Below are positions 27,433-36,240 of a stretch of DNA of 64,000 nt, piece after piece; position 1 is the first letter of the stretch; the number at the start of each line of letters is the position of its first letter. Source of the DNA: an uncultured Alphaproteobacteria bacterium (GTDB lineage: Bacteria > Pseudomonadota > Alphaproteobacteria > GCA-2731375); assembly GCA_951812805.1 (NCBI GenBank), contig CATOSZ010000001.1:868001-932000 (forward strand). Reading direction: 5' to 3'. A model generated the notes under the pieces. It ran no database searches. It worked only from the letters and a program-made list of their open reading frames with translations, and was not told where the DNA came from. Made by a program: the position numbers and the translations under genes.

Positions 27433-28464
27433 CTATCGCCGTCGTTCCAGGCGTTCCGCTTCGGTGTTCCATGTCCACATCGCGACGCCACTTTTCACCC
27501 GGACGCCGCCCAGCCATTCGTCGCGCCGAAGCGTGTCGAAGGCGTCCCGCTCGCCCGAAAGGATGCGTCTGCCGGTATTCGAAATGCCAAGGCGCTGCGC
27601 CCTGAAGGCGTCGGGGTCGAGCCGGTCGTGTGGGGGAAACCGGAACGGCTCGTCGGAGTCGCACAGAAGAACGGGATCGTCTCCACCGCACAGCCCGCCG
27701 ATACGGCGATAGGTCGGCCAGTCGCCCATGAAGAGCACCGTTTCGAGGTCCATGTTCGCCAGAAAGACATCGACCGGGTCGGAAATGCCGCGCGCGACCA
27801 GCGTCGCGATCTGGGCTTCCGTTCGGGTCAAACCCGATGTCGCGTCGGGATATTCCTCCAGGTGACGCGACAGCGCGGCATGCAGGAACGGCAACGCGGA
27901 GAGATCGCTGGCGAGGAAGCTTTCCAGTTCACCGGGATCGCTCGCCCGAAAGGCGGCCCACCCCGCCGACGCCAGGCTTAGTTGCCGGGGTTCTACGGGC
28001 ACGCGGCGGGGGAAGAGCGAGGCCAGGCGCGGCGCATCGAGCTGGCCGAGCCCGCGGAACGGTTCGACGCCGTCGAAGGCGTCGATGCAAATCATCTCGA
28101 GCCGCGCCGCACCGAGATCGGCGCCGTGGAACCAATCGAGCAACTGGAGCAGCTGCAGCTGGTCGAGGAGATCGTGCTCGAACCACAGCAGCACGCGCTC
28201 GTAGGTCGGCGCCCGCCGCAACAGCTGGTCTCTCTGCCGAAAGGCCCGCAGGGCCTCTTCCCGCCCCGCCGTTTCGGGACCTCCAAGATAGCCGGCGCGA
28301 ACCTCGGCGAGACGGTCGAGGTCGACGGCCGCGGGAAACGGGCCGAGGTGCATGGGATCGCGCCAGGGCAGAACATCCCCGGGTATCGGGCCTGCCTCGA
28401 GAAGGCTGGCCGCCGCGTCGCCGTTGGTGATGTGCAGATCGACCATCGGCGATAGCCCCGCCAT
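27433..28464 (-). CDS. DUF1835 domain-containing protein
   Basis: Protein of 343 residues whose N-terminal third matches DUF1835: HITNGDAAASLL at about residue 11, LPWRDPMHLGPFP around 32 and LLWFEHDLLDQLQLLQLL around 90. The C-terminal region (GLTRTEAQIATLVARGI) resembles the helical DUF3658-like partner domain. The biochemical function of the family is unknown. It is likely cytoplasmic, having no signal peptide. Its start may be residue 1 or the Met at residue 7. It lies 10 bp upstream of nothing on its strand; the Ig-like gene ends just before it in the same direction, so the two may be cotranscribed. Confidence 0.7.
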   Translation of the reverse strand: MAGLSPMVDLHITNGDAAASLLEAGPIPGDVLPWRDPMHLGPFPAAVDLDRLAEVRAGYLGGPETAGREEALRAFRQRDQLLRRAPTYERVLLWFEHDLLDQLQLLQLLDWFHGADLGAARLEMICIDAFDGVEPFRGLGQLDAPRLASLFPRRVPVEPRQLSLASAGWAAFRASDPGELESFLASDLSALPFLHAALSRHLEEYPDATSGLTRTEAQIATLVARGISDPVDVFLANMDLETVLFMGDWPTYRRIGGLCGGDDPVLLCDSDEPFRFPPHDRLDPDAFRAQRLGISNTGRRILSGERDAFDTLRRDEWLGGVRVKSGVAMWTWNTEAERLERRR

Positions 28465-28474
28465 CGGCCTCCGC

Positions 28475-28894
28475 CTATTTCCGCGTCTCGAAGACCAGGA
28501 GATAGGGCATGGCGGGATTGTTGTCGCGATCCCGGAAGGCGCTGTGCTTGCCGTTCGGCGAGTTGATCCAGAGGGCGTAGGTCCGCCCCGGCTGCAGCTT
28601 CACGGGCAGGACATTGGTCCGGCCATCACCGAGATAGTGGACGTCGCCGGCGACGTCGGGAAACGACTCCCGGGTATGGATGACCCAGGACCACATTTGC
28701 TTCACCATCATGTCCTTGGAGAAGGTGACATGGATTTCGCTGGTCGCGGGGTCCACATCGACGTCGCCGGCGGCCGGGACCGTTTTCACCACGACGGGCG
28801 GCAACGCGCCGACGCTGACCGCTTCGCCGGCATGGGCGGCGGCGACATGGCCCACCATCAACAGCCCGACCAATACCGTTAGATAACGTTTCAT
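28475..28894 (-). CDS. Secreted bacterial Ig-like (Big_5/CopC-like) domain protein
   Basis: Exported protein of 139 residues: signal peptide to about residue 22 (VLVGLLMVGHVAAAHA), then a single beta-sandwich with the Big_5 pattern VVVKTVPAAGDVDVDPATSE and VTFSKDM, ending YLLVFETRK. The pattern resembles CopC and SbsA Ig-like domains, but copper-binding His/Met clusters are not clear. Two adjacent ATGs (28897, 28894) follow GGGGAGGATCA; the second has better spacing. It precedes the DUF1835 gene by 10 bp on the same strand. Confidence 0.7.
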   Translation of the reverse strand: MKRYLTVLVGLLMVGHVAAAHAGEAVSVGALPPVVVKTVPAAGDVDVDPATSEIHVTFSKDMMVKQMWSWVIHTRESFPDVAGDVHYLGDGRTNVLPVKLQPGRTYALWINSPNGKHSAFRDRDNNPAMPYLLVFETRK

Positions 28895-29070
28895 CATTGA
28901 TCCTCCCCGTTGGCGATTGGTTCGTCATCGCCATCTTACCTGAAGCATCGGTTAACGCCCCGCCCCGTCTGGACGCGATGCGCGCCGCCCTGTAAATCTC
29001 GCTCCCACCCGCCTTCGACCGGCCCCCGCCGGCCCCGACATCGCCATTCAATTCCGAGAGGAGCGCCCCC

Positions 29071-30096
29071 ATGGACTTCGGCACTTTTCTGTTGCTGCAA
29101 TCGCCGAGCGCCCGGCCGCCGGTAGAAGTTTTCGCCCGCGCCGTGCGTCTCGCGCAGACCGCCGACAAGCTCGGCTTCGACAGCATCTGGTGCGCCGAGC
29201 ATCACTTCTCGACCTACGGCTATCTCTCACGCCCGTTGATGCTGGCGACCCACATCGCCACGCAGACCGAGCAGATCCGTGTCGGCTCCGCCGTCGTCGT
29301 GCTGCCGCTGCATCATCCCCTCATCGTCGCCGAGGAGATCGCCACCGCCGACATCCTCTCGGGCGGACGGCTCGACGTCGGGCTCGGGCGCGGCTACCAG
29401 ACCTACGAGTTCGAACGGCTCGGCTTCACCCTCGGCGAAAGCCGCGAGCGCTTCGACGAGGAAGTCGACATCCTGTTGAAAGCCTTCGAGGGCAAGCCCT
29501 TCGGCCACGAGGGCAAGTACTACCAGTTCGGCGAGACCAGCGTCTTCCCGCAGCCGATCCAGCAGCCGCACCCGCCCTTCTGGGTCGTTGGGCAAAGCCA
29601 GGAATCAATCGTCGCCACGGTGAAGCGCGGCTTCAACGTGGTTAGCGGCGGCTTCGGCGTGCCGCTCGAACGGTTGGCCGAATTCCGCAAGGGTTTCGAC
29701 GCCATGGAGGTGCCCGGCGTCGACAAGTCGAAGATCCGCATTTCCACCCAGCGCCCGGTCTATGTCACCCACGACGAGAGCGAGCTGGCGGAGATCGTCG
29801 CCGAAGCGCGCTGGAACATGCGCGTGACGCTCAGCCTGCGCCAAGGACTGGAGCGGGTCGAGAAAGGCCACGCCGTCGCCGTCCCCTTCGAGAACGAGCC
29901 GAGCGACGCGGAACTGCTGGAGCGCTATTTCGTCGTCGGCACGCCGGAGACCTGCATCGCCCGCCTGAAGGCGTTGCGGGAGGCCATGGGCATCGACCAC
30001 TTCAACGCCAGCTTCTGGTTCGGCGACCTCGCCGAGGAGCGGATTCTGAAAAGCATGGAGCTGTTCGCCAAGGAGGTCATGCCGGCCTTCCAGTAG
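29071..30096 (+). CDS. LLM class flavin-dependent oxidoreductase
   Basis: Luciferase-like monooxygenase-fold protein of 341 residues using reduced FMN or F420. It begins MDFGTFLLLQSPSARPP and shows LGFDSIWCAEHHFSTYGYLS, VVVLPLHHPLIVAEEIATADILSGGR (split here for the barrel's second strand) and the family's LGLGRGYQTYEFERLG segment. The C-terminal part (VVGTPETCIARLKAL) is the usual F420/FMN-barrel end. The start follows GAGAGGAGCG. A single-gene transcript; the organic substrate is unknown. Confidence 0.9.
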   Translation: MDFGTFLLLQSPSARPPVEVFARAVRLAQTADKLGFDSIWCAEHHFSTYGYLSRPLMLATHIATQTEQIRVGSAVVVLPLHHPLIVAEEIATADILSGGRLDVGLGRGYQTYEFERLGFTLGESRERFDEEVDILLKAFEGKPFGHEGKYYQFGETSVFPQPIQQPHPPFWVVGQSQESIVATVKRGFNVVSGGFGVPLERLAEFRKGFDAMEVPGVDKSKIRISTQRPVYVTHDESELAEIVAEARWNMRVTLSLRQGLERVEKGHAVAVPFENEPSDAELLERYFVVGTPETCIARLKALREAMGIDHFNASFWFGDLAEERILKSMELFAKEVMPAFQ

Positions 30097-30113
30097 GCTT
30101 GCGGCGGCTCCGC

Positions 30114-30362
30114 CTACGCCCGGCCGGTGCGGATGACCAGGGCGTCGATCGTCTCCTCGCCCAGCGCGCGTACCGCCTCGTAGCGGTGCAGGCCGTTCAC
30201 CAGGATGTAACGGCCTTTGTCCGGGCGGACCTGGATCGGCAGTTGCAGGCCCTCCTCCAGGATGCTTTCGGCGAGCGACTCGACCCGCTCCGCATCCAGG
30301 GTCTTGCGGCGCTTCACCGGAATATAGATCTCGTCCAGGCGGATGACGTGGGTCTGCAGCAT
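30114..30362 (-). CDS. ParB/sulfiredoxin-like N-domain protein
   Basis: Compact 82-residue protein made of a single ParB/Srx-fold domain: VIRLDEIYIPVKRRKTLD, then SILEEGLQLPIQVRP and the phosphate-binding-like VNGLHRYEAVRALGE. There is no DNA-binding HTH, so it is not a partition ParB; stand-alone domains of this type are often NTPases or regulators, but the role here is unknown. It is divergent from the dienelactone hydrolase gene and convergent with the LLM gene. Confidence 0.7.
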   Translation of the reverse strand: MLQTHVIRLDEIYIPVKRRKTLDAERVESLAESILEEGLQLPIQVRPDKGRYILVNGLHRYEAVRALGEETIDALVIRTGRA

Positions 30363-30485
30363 GGGCTCACCTCCAAGCCTGCCGTATCCAGCGCCACTCG
30401 GCGCCGCGCGTCAAGCGGGCGGCTTGCGCGGGGGCGGACCCGCGGGGCACTCTCTTGCCGGTTCACGCGGCGGGAGGAGAGCGGC

Positions 30486-31235
30486 ATGCAGGAGTTCGAG
30501 GTCGAGCTGACGACGGGGGACGGCAACCTCGACAGCTTCGTCTGCCATCCCGACGAGGGCGGCCCGCATCCCGCGGTGATCCTGTACATGGACGCGCCCG
30601 GCATCCGCGAGGAGTTGCGCGACATGGCGCGCCGGATCGCCGCCACCGGCTATTTCGTCATGCTGCCCAACCTCTACTATCGCGACGGCCGCGAGGGCAC
30701 CTATCCCTTCGACCGCACGAAGATCCCGGGCGACGACGGGGAGCGGGAAAAGATGTTCGCCGTGATGAACGCCCTCACCAACGCCCGCGTCGTCGCCGAC
30801 ACGGCGCCGATGCTGGAATTCCTGCGCGGCCACGCGGCGGCGGCCGACGGTCCCATCGGCTGCGTCGGCTATTGCATGAGCGGGCAATACGTCGTCTCCG
30901 TCGGTGCCGCCTATCCCGACGATTTCGCCGCCATCGCTTCCTTCTACGGCGTGCGGATCATGACGGAGGCCGAGGATTCGCCGCATCTGAAGTTCGCCCA
31001 GGTGAAGGGGGCGATGTATCTCGCCTTCGCCTCCGACGACCCCTGGGTGCCGCCGGACATCCTCGACGCCCTGCCGCCCGCCCTCGACGCGGCCGGCGCC
31101 GATTACCGGGTCGAGATCTATGACGACACCCAGCACGGCTTCGCCTTCCCGACCCGCGCCGTCTATGTGAAGGCCGCGGCGGAACGGCACTGGCAGCGGA
31201 TGCTGGCGCTGTTCGACCGTCGCCTGCGGGCCTGA
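30486..31235 (+). CDS. Dienelactone hydrolase family protein
   Basis: Alpha/beta hydrolase of 249 residues with the dienelactone hydrolase triad: Cys in GYCMSGQ at about residue 131, Asp in ASDDPW and His in DDTQHGF. Members open lactones or cleave small esters. The ATG at 30486 follows GGGAGGAGAG. The molybdopterin oxidoreductase gene starts 5 bp after its stop, so the two are cotranscribed. Confidence 0.85.
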   Translation: MQEFEVELTTGDGNLDSFVCHPDEGGPHPAVILYMDAPGIREELRDMARRIAATGYFVMLPNLYYRDGREGTYPFDRTKIPGDDGEREKMFAVMNALTNARVVADTAPMLEFLRGHAAAADGPIGCVGYCMSGQYVVSVGAAYPDDFAAIASFYGVRIMTEAEDSPHLKFAQVKGAMYLAFASDDPWVPPDILDALPPALDAAGADYRVEIYDDTQHGFAFPTRAVYVKAAAERHWQRMLALFDRRLRA

Positions 31236-31240
31236 TCGCC

Positions 31241-33289
31241 ATGGCCGGGGACAGCGACGTCACGCGGACCATGTGTCCGATGAATTGCCACCCGACGCTG
31301 TGCGGCATGATGGTCGAGACCCGCGACGGCGAGGTCGTCTCGGTGCGCGGCGACAAGGCGCATCCCGACAGCCGGGGCTTCCTCTGCGTGCGCGGCCAGG
31401 CGACGAGGGACATCGTCGGCAACCCGAAGCGGCTGCTCCATCCGCTGATCCGCGAGCGGCGCGGCACGGACGACTGGCGCGAGGCGAGCTGGGACGAGGT
31501 GCTGGACCGCATTGCAACCGCGATGCGGACGGCCGGGCGGGAACGCACGGCACTCTGGACCGGGCACGGTAATCTCGCCAACGGCTACGGCGTGCGCGCC
31601 GGCGGGGCCCTGGTCGCGCGCTTCGCCAACCTCTATGGCTGCCAGCAGTGGAGCCCGGCGATGATCTGCTGGGGCCTCGGCGGCTTCGGCCTCGGCCTGA
31701 CCGGCGCCCTCGACGTCACCACGAAAGAAGACATGGGCGCCAACGCCGAGCTGATAATCATGTGGGGGGCAAACCTGGCGAGCCAGCCGAATACGGCGCG
31801 CTATCTGGTCGCCGCCCGCAAGCGCGGCGCCCATATCGTCACCATCGATGTCCGGCCGACGGAGGCGGCGGCCCAGTCGAACGAGGTCTTCATCCTCCGC
31901 CCCGGCTCGGACGCGGCGCTGGCGCTGGCCATGATGCATGTCATCGTCGCGGAGGAGCTTTACGACGCGCATTTCGTCGCCGACCACACGCTCGGCTTCG
32001 AAGCGCTTCGCGGCCATGTCCGAGACCACACGCCCGAGTGGGCGGCGGCGGAGACCGGCATCGCGGCGGATCGCATCACCGCGCTGGCGCGCCGGTTCGC
32101 GGGCACCCGCCCCGCGACGATCGTCGTCGGCGGCAGTTCCCTGCACAAGGGCCGGGGCGGCTGGCGCAGTGCGCGGGCGATTTCCTGCCTGCCGGCGCTC
32201 ACCGGGGACTACGGCCGCCCGGGCGGCGGCCTCGGCGAGCGGCACGGCGCCAAGGCGCACGGCGCCGGCTTCGGCGACGTCTCCGCGGCCGAGCGGCGCC
32301 GGCCCGGAACCTACGTCGCGAACCAGATGTCGGAGATCGCCGACGCCCTCGACGACGGGCGGATCGGCGTGCTGGCGCTATTCGGCGTCAACATGCTGTC
32401 GTCCTTCGCCGATTCCGCCCGCCTGGCCCGCGCGCTCGACAAGCTCGATCTCGTCGTCTGCCACGACCTGTTCATGAACGAGACGATCCGCGACCACGCC
32501 GACATCGTGCTGCCCGGCACCGCCTGGCTCGAGGATCTCGGCGCCAAGGCGACGCACGGCCATGTCTATTTGGCGGAACAGGCGCTGCCGCCGGCGGGGG
32601 AGGCCCGCGCGGTACAGGACATTCTCCGCGGCCTCGCCGAGCGGCTGGCGGTCGCCGATTTCCATCCCTGGGCCGACCAGGAAGGCCTGCTCGACGCCCT
32701 GCTGGATCATCCCGCGACCGGCCATGCGACGGTTCGCAGCCTGCGCGAGAACGGCGGCAAGGCGGCGCTCCGCATTTCGCCGCATGCCTATCCGGACCGG
32801 AAGTTCCACACGCCGTCGGGCAAAATCGAGTTCTACTCCGAACAAGCCGCGCAGGCCGGTCTGCCGCCGTTGCCGGAGCCGGAAGCCAGTGACGACGGCG
32901 CCGACCCCGACGCGCCCCTGACCCTGGCGCCGGGGCGTACCTTGACGCAGTTCCACGCCTTCTACGACCACGGGCGGGCCTTGCCGCTGCTGGTCGCCCG
33001 CGACGGGGGCCCGGAACTCTGGATGTCCGAGATGGATGCGTCGGCACGCGGGATCGACGACGGCGCCACGATCCGGGTCTTCAACGGTGCCGGAGCCTTC
33101 GAGACGCGGGCCCGGATCACCGACGGCCTGCCGGCGGGCACGGTCTGGATTCGCGACGGCACGGAAGGTCTGAACCGTGTGACCTCCGGCGCGGCGGCAC
33201 TGCCGGAGGCGGCCCTCGACCTTTTCCCCTTCACCGTCGGCCAGGCCCGCTATGACGCCCGGGTCGAGGTCGAGGTTCTGGGTGGTTGA
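31241..33289 (+). CDS. Molybdopterin-dependent oxidoreductase (bis-MGD, 4Fe-4S)
   Basis: Catalytic subunit of the DMSO-reductase superfamily, 682 residues. The N-terminal CPMNCHPTLCG with GFLCVRG is a C-x3-C-x3-C...C site for one [4Fe-4S] cluster; the central domains bind two pterin-guanine-dinucleotide groups (WGANLASQPNT, GGSSLHKGRGG, LPGTAWLEDLGAKATH), and the C-terminal beta-barrel begins near ILTLAP-like LTLAPGRTLTQ. No twin-arginine signal is seen, so it is cytoplasmic. No partner subunit or chaperone is nearby. The substrate is unknown. It follows the dienelactone hydrolase gene by 5 bp. Confidence 0.85.
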   Translation: MAGDSDVTRTMCPMNCHPTLCGMMVETRDGEVVSVRGDKAHPDSRGFLCVRGQATRDIVGNPKRLLHPLIRERRGTDDWREASWDEVLDRIATAMRTAGRERTALWTGHGNLANGYGVRAGGALVARFANLYGCQQWSPAMICWGLGGFGLGLTGALDVTTKEDMGANAELIIMWGANLASQPNTARYLVAARKRGAHIVTIDVRPTEAAAQSNEVFILRPGSDAALALAMMHVIVAEELYDAHFVADHTLGFEALRGHVRDHTPEWAAAETGIAADRITALARRFAGTRPATIVVGGSSLHKGRGGWRSARAISCLPALTGDYGRPGGGLGERHGAKAHGAGFGDVSAAERRRPGTYVANQMSEIADALDDGRIGVLALFGVNMLSSFADSARLARALDKLDLVVCHDLFMNETIRDHADIVLPGTAWLEDLGAKATHGHVYLAEQALPPAGEARAVQDILRGLAERLAVADFHPWADQEGLLDALLDHPATGHATVRSLRENGGKAALRISPHAYPDRKFHTPSGKIEFYSEQAAQAGLPPLPEPEASDDGADPDAPLTLAPGRTLTQFHAFYDHGRALPLLVARDGGPELWMSEMDASARGIDDGATIRVFNGAGAFETRARITDGLPAGTVWIRDGTEGLNRVTSGAAALPEAALDLFPFTVGQARYDARVEVEVLGG

Positions 33290-33422
33290 AAACGTGGAGG
33301 TAAGTCGCGGGTGCACCGAGACGGTCCCACCAGCATTCAGCGCCCAGTGTGGGGATCGTGTCGCCTCTCCCATACATGTAAACACCGATCGCATGGCGCC
33401 GTCGATTTCATGGCGGAGCGTC

Positions 33423-33509
33423 GCCTTGGTTGGCGAGGTCGTCAAGGACGCGCCAATGGCGCGCCAGCGAAGCTGGTCGGAGATCCTTGACGACCTCGCC
33501 AACCAAGGC
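33423..33509. repeat. Perfect 26-bp inverted repeat
   Basis: Arms 33423-33448 and 33484-33509 are exact reverse complements (each has GGTTGGCGAGGTCGTCAAGG at its core) around a 35-bp loop. It lies in the 321-bp gap (33290-33610) between the molybdopterin oxidoreductase and AcnX genes. There is no T tract, so it is not a standard terminator. The rest of the gap shows no supported gene; a short plus-strand frame across it has no family match. Confidence 0.8.
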
Positions 33510-33610
33510 ATCATGGCCATCATGAGTTCAAAGGCAGAAACCGACGGGTCGTCGATATACGACCTCCCCCATGTTCCACCCGCAACCAGAATAATTGTGG
33601 GATACGGGCA

Positions 33611-34855
33611 ATGCGTTTGAACGACGAAGAGCAGGCGATGCTGGCCGGTGCGTTGGGGCGACCGCGGCAATGGGCGATGGAGCACATGCTGCAGGTCGGC
33701 GGCATGTTCGATGCCGAGGACATGGTCGCGGTGAGCCAGGCGCACATGATGGCCGACACCGAATCCCTGGGCGAGGCCGGCGTCGCCTTCCTGGAGGACC
33801 TGGCCGGCCATCCGGCGGCGGCGTGCCGGGTCGCCGTGCCGATGATCACGGACCCGCGCGGTATCGACCTCTCCTACTACCAGCCGCTCGGCCAGACGGA
33901 GGCGATGGCCGATCTCGAGCGCCGCGCGATCGCCGCCTGCAGCGCCATGGGCATCCTGATGACGGATACCTGCATCAACTACCAGACCATCATGCCCCCG
34001 GTGCGCGGCGACCATGTCGCCTATGGCGACACCGGCGTGGTGATCTATTCGAACAGCGTGCTCGGCGCCTATTCCAACTTCGAGGGCGGACCCTCGGCCC
34101 TCGCCGCAGGTCTTGCCGGACGGACGCCGCGCTATGGCCTGCACCTCGATGCCAACCGCAAGGCGACGCGCCGCTTCATCGTCCGCCATCAGCCGCGCGA
34201 CCCGACCGAGTGGGGCATCCTCGGCGGCCTGATCGGCCGGCGCTGCGGCTCCTACTGGGCGGTACCGGTGGTCGAGGGGCTGGAAGGCATCCCGACCTCC
34301 GACGCGCTGAAGCATTTCGGCGCCGCCATGGCGAGCTTCGGCTCGACCCCGCTCTATCACCTGGTCGGCATTACGCCGGAAGCCCGGTGCCTGGCCGATG
34401 TCTGCGACGGCCCGCCGCCCGCGGCAGAGGAGGTCACACAGTCGGATCTCGAGGCCTTGCGCGCCGAGTACGGCGCCAGCGGCGAGGCGGTCGACGTCGT
34501 CGTGTTCGCCGCACCACAGCTGTCCCATGTCGAGATGCAACAGGTCGCCGACCTGCTCGACGGCAAGCGGCTCTCTGAGACGACGGCGATGCTCGTCTGC
34601 ACCGCGCCGACCATCGCCGCCGACTGCGAACGGCTCGGCCTCATCGCCCGGATCGAGGCGAGCGGCGCCAAGGTATTGCGCGGCACCTGCTTCTACCAGC
34701 AATACGCCCGCGAGATCGGCGAGGCCCAGGGCTGGACCCGACTGCTCTCCAACTCGACGAAGATCGTCAACATCCTCGGCGGCTACGGCTATGCGCCGGC
34801 GCTCCGCTCGATGGAAGATTGCGTCGAGGCCGCCGTGACGGGGCGGATCCCATGA
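33611..34855 (+). CDS. Aconitase X catalytic (large) subunit
   Basis: AcnX-type (DUF521) dehydratase subunit of 414 residues. It shows HMMADTESLGEAGVAFLEDL near the N-terminus, the Cys-containing DTCINYQTIMPP at about residue 118 and the SNSVLGAYSNFEGG segment, with RGTCFYQQYA and SNSTKIVNILGGYGYAPALR near the end; these Cys are the family's metal or Fe-S ligands. Bacterial AcnX enzymes dehydrate cis-3-hydroxy-L-proline, archaeal ones mevalonate 5-phosphate. Here the swivel domain is a separate gene that starts within the stop codon of this one. Together with the downstream TauD-type dioxygenase it suggests catabolism of a hydroxylated acid, an inference. Confidence 0.85.
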   Translation: MRLNDEEQAMLAGALGRPRQWAMEHMLQVGGMFDAEDMVAVSQAHMMADTESLGEAGVAFLEDLAGHPAAACRVAVPMITDPRGIDLSYYQPLGQTEAMADLERRAIAACSAMGILMTDTCINYQTIMPPVRGDHVAYGDTGVVIYSNSVLGAYSNFEGGPSALAAGLAGRTPRYGLHLDANRKATRRFIVRHQPRDPTEWGILGGLIGRRCGSYWAVPVVEGLEGIPTSDALKHFGAAMASFGSTPLYHLVGITPEARCLADVCDGPPPAAEEVTQSDLEALRAEYGASGEAVDVVVFAAPQLSHVEMQQVADLLDGKRLSETTAMLVCTAPTIAADCERLGLIARIEASGAKVLRGTCFYQQYAREIGEAQGWTRLLSNSTKIVNILGGYGYAPALRSMEDCVEAAVTGRIP

Positions 34856-35277
34856 GCCGGATCCTGAAATGCCATCCCGGCATCGGCCCGGCGGCCGAGG
34901 GCGTCGCCCTCGTCGCCAAGGACGATTTTTCGGCACGCTATGACCTCGACCGCCTGGCCGGCGTCTTCTCGCGTCCGGGCCACGCGCTGGCGGGACAGTC
35001 CTATGTCGACCGCATCCTGGTGGTGAACACCGCCAAGGGCGGCGTCGCCTCGGCCTGGATGCTGCACGAGATGAAGACCCGCGCCATGGCCCCCGCCGCC
35101 ATCCTGTTCAACGCCGCCAACACGATCCTCGCCCAGGGCGCGGCACTCGCCGACCTCGCGATGTGCGACCGCTTCGCGGACGGCGACGTGACCGACCTGA
35201 TCCGCACCGGCCAACGCCTGCACGTCGACCCCGCCCGCGGCCTGGTGACCATTCTCGACGACGAGGAGACGCCATGA
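34852..35277 (+). CDS. Aconitase X swivel (small) subunit
   Basis: DUF126/AcnX small subunit of 141 residues, the swivel domain that closes over the catalytic subunit. It has the family pattern GHALAGQSYVDRILVV followed by KGGVASAWMLHEM. The ATG at 34852 overlaps the large-subunit stop (ATGA), and an earlier in-frame ATG lies within the large subunit. Its own TGA overlaps the start of the TauD-type gene in the same way, so all three genes are translationally coupled. Confidence 0.85.
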   Translation: MSRILKCHPGIGPAAEGVALVAKDDFSARYDLDRLAGVFSRPGHALAGQSYVDRILVVNTAKGGVASAWMLHEMKTRAMAPAAILFNAANTILAQGAALADLAMCDRFADGDVTDLIRTGQRLHVDPARGLVTILDDEETP

Positions 35278-36230
35278 GCACGAGCCAAGGCACGCTTGCC
35301 ATCCATCCCCTTCCCGGCGCCCGCTTCGGGGCCGTCATCTCCGGCCTCGAGCCGCGCGCCATCGGTCCGGAAGAGAAGGCGGCCATCCTCGAGGCCTACC
35401 GCGCGCGGCACGGTCTGATCTGCTTCGCGTTCGACCGCCTGTTGGAACGCGACGAGCTGCATGCGCTGACCGCCGTCTTCGGCGAGAACGAATACGCGCC
35501 CGGCCGCATCAACGGCATCGGCAAGCTGGCCGCGCCGGGCGAGGAGGATCTGTCGATCGACGACCAGGTCGCCGCCCTGGAGGCCGAGGGCATCGATCCC
35601 TTTCTCTCCTTCATCGGCAACGTCGACTGGCGCACCGGCGCCGTGAAACCGGTCGACGACAAGTTCTTCGGTGAGTGGGAATGGCATACCGACATGTCCT
35701 ATATCCCGGTGCCGCCCACCTTCAGTTTGTTGCACGCCCGCCAGATCCCGGACGACGGCGGCGATACCGGCTTTTGCAGCCAGGTGATGGCGGCCGAGGC
35801 CCTGCCCGCGCATCTGCGCGCCGCCGCGTTGCGCCACCAGATCAAGCACGACTCGACCTATGGTTCCAGCGGCATCCTGCGCCCGGGCATGACGCCGCCG
35901 GCCTCGCCCGTCGAGGCCCTCGGCCAGCCCCATCCGATCCTGCGCCGCACAGCGGGGGGCGGCGAAGCGCTCTATCTCGGGCGGCGGACCAACGGCTATG
36001 TCGTGGGCCTGCCGCTGGACGAGAGCGAGGCGCTGCTCGACGAACTCTGGGCCCATGCGACCCGGCCCGAGTTCCAATACCGGCACAATTGGCGGGTCGG
36101 CCAGGTCGTTGCCTGGGACAACCGCATGATGCTGCACATGCGCCATCCCGTCGATCCGAGCGCGGCGCGCTTCATGTGGCGCACCCAGACCAAGGGCGAG
36201 GCGGTCGTCGCGGCCCAGGGCGGCGAGTGA
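35274..36230 (+). CDS. TauD/TfdA-family 2-oxoglutarate-dependent dioxygenase
   Basis: Fe(II)/2-oxoglutarate dioxygenase of 318 residues. The metal triad is visible as H and D in EWHTDMSY at about residue 140 and the distal His in MMLHMRHPVD near 287, with an Arg for 2-oxoglutarate in AARFMWRTQ. Family members hydroxylate taurine, alkyl sulfates, phenoxyacids or amino acids. Coupling by ATGA overlap to the two AcnX genes indicates that the dioxygenase may hydroxylate the compound that AcnX then dehydrates, a hypothesis based on context. Confidence 0.85.
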   Translation: MSTSQGTLAIHPLPGARFGAVISGLEPRAIGPEEKAAILEAYRARHGLICFAFDRLLERDELHALTAVFGENEYAPGRINGIGKLAAPGEEDLSIDDQVAALEAEGIDPFLSFIGNVDWRTGAVKPVDDKFFGEWEWHTDMSYIPVPPTFSLLHARQIPDDGGDTGFCSQVMAAEALPAHLRAAALRHQIKHDSTYGSSGILRPGMTPPASPVEALGQPHPILRRTAGGGEALYLGRRTNGYVVGLPLDESEALLDELWAHATRPEFQYRHNWRVGQVVAWDNRMMLHMRHPVDPSAARFMWRTQTKGEAVVAAQGGE

Positions 36231-36240
36231 GGTCGCAGGC

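Noticed and set aside
32378..34936. 852-residue minus-strand frame
   Set aside because: It runs opposite the oxidoreductase and AcnX genes, both of which have clear motifs; the minus frame has none.
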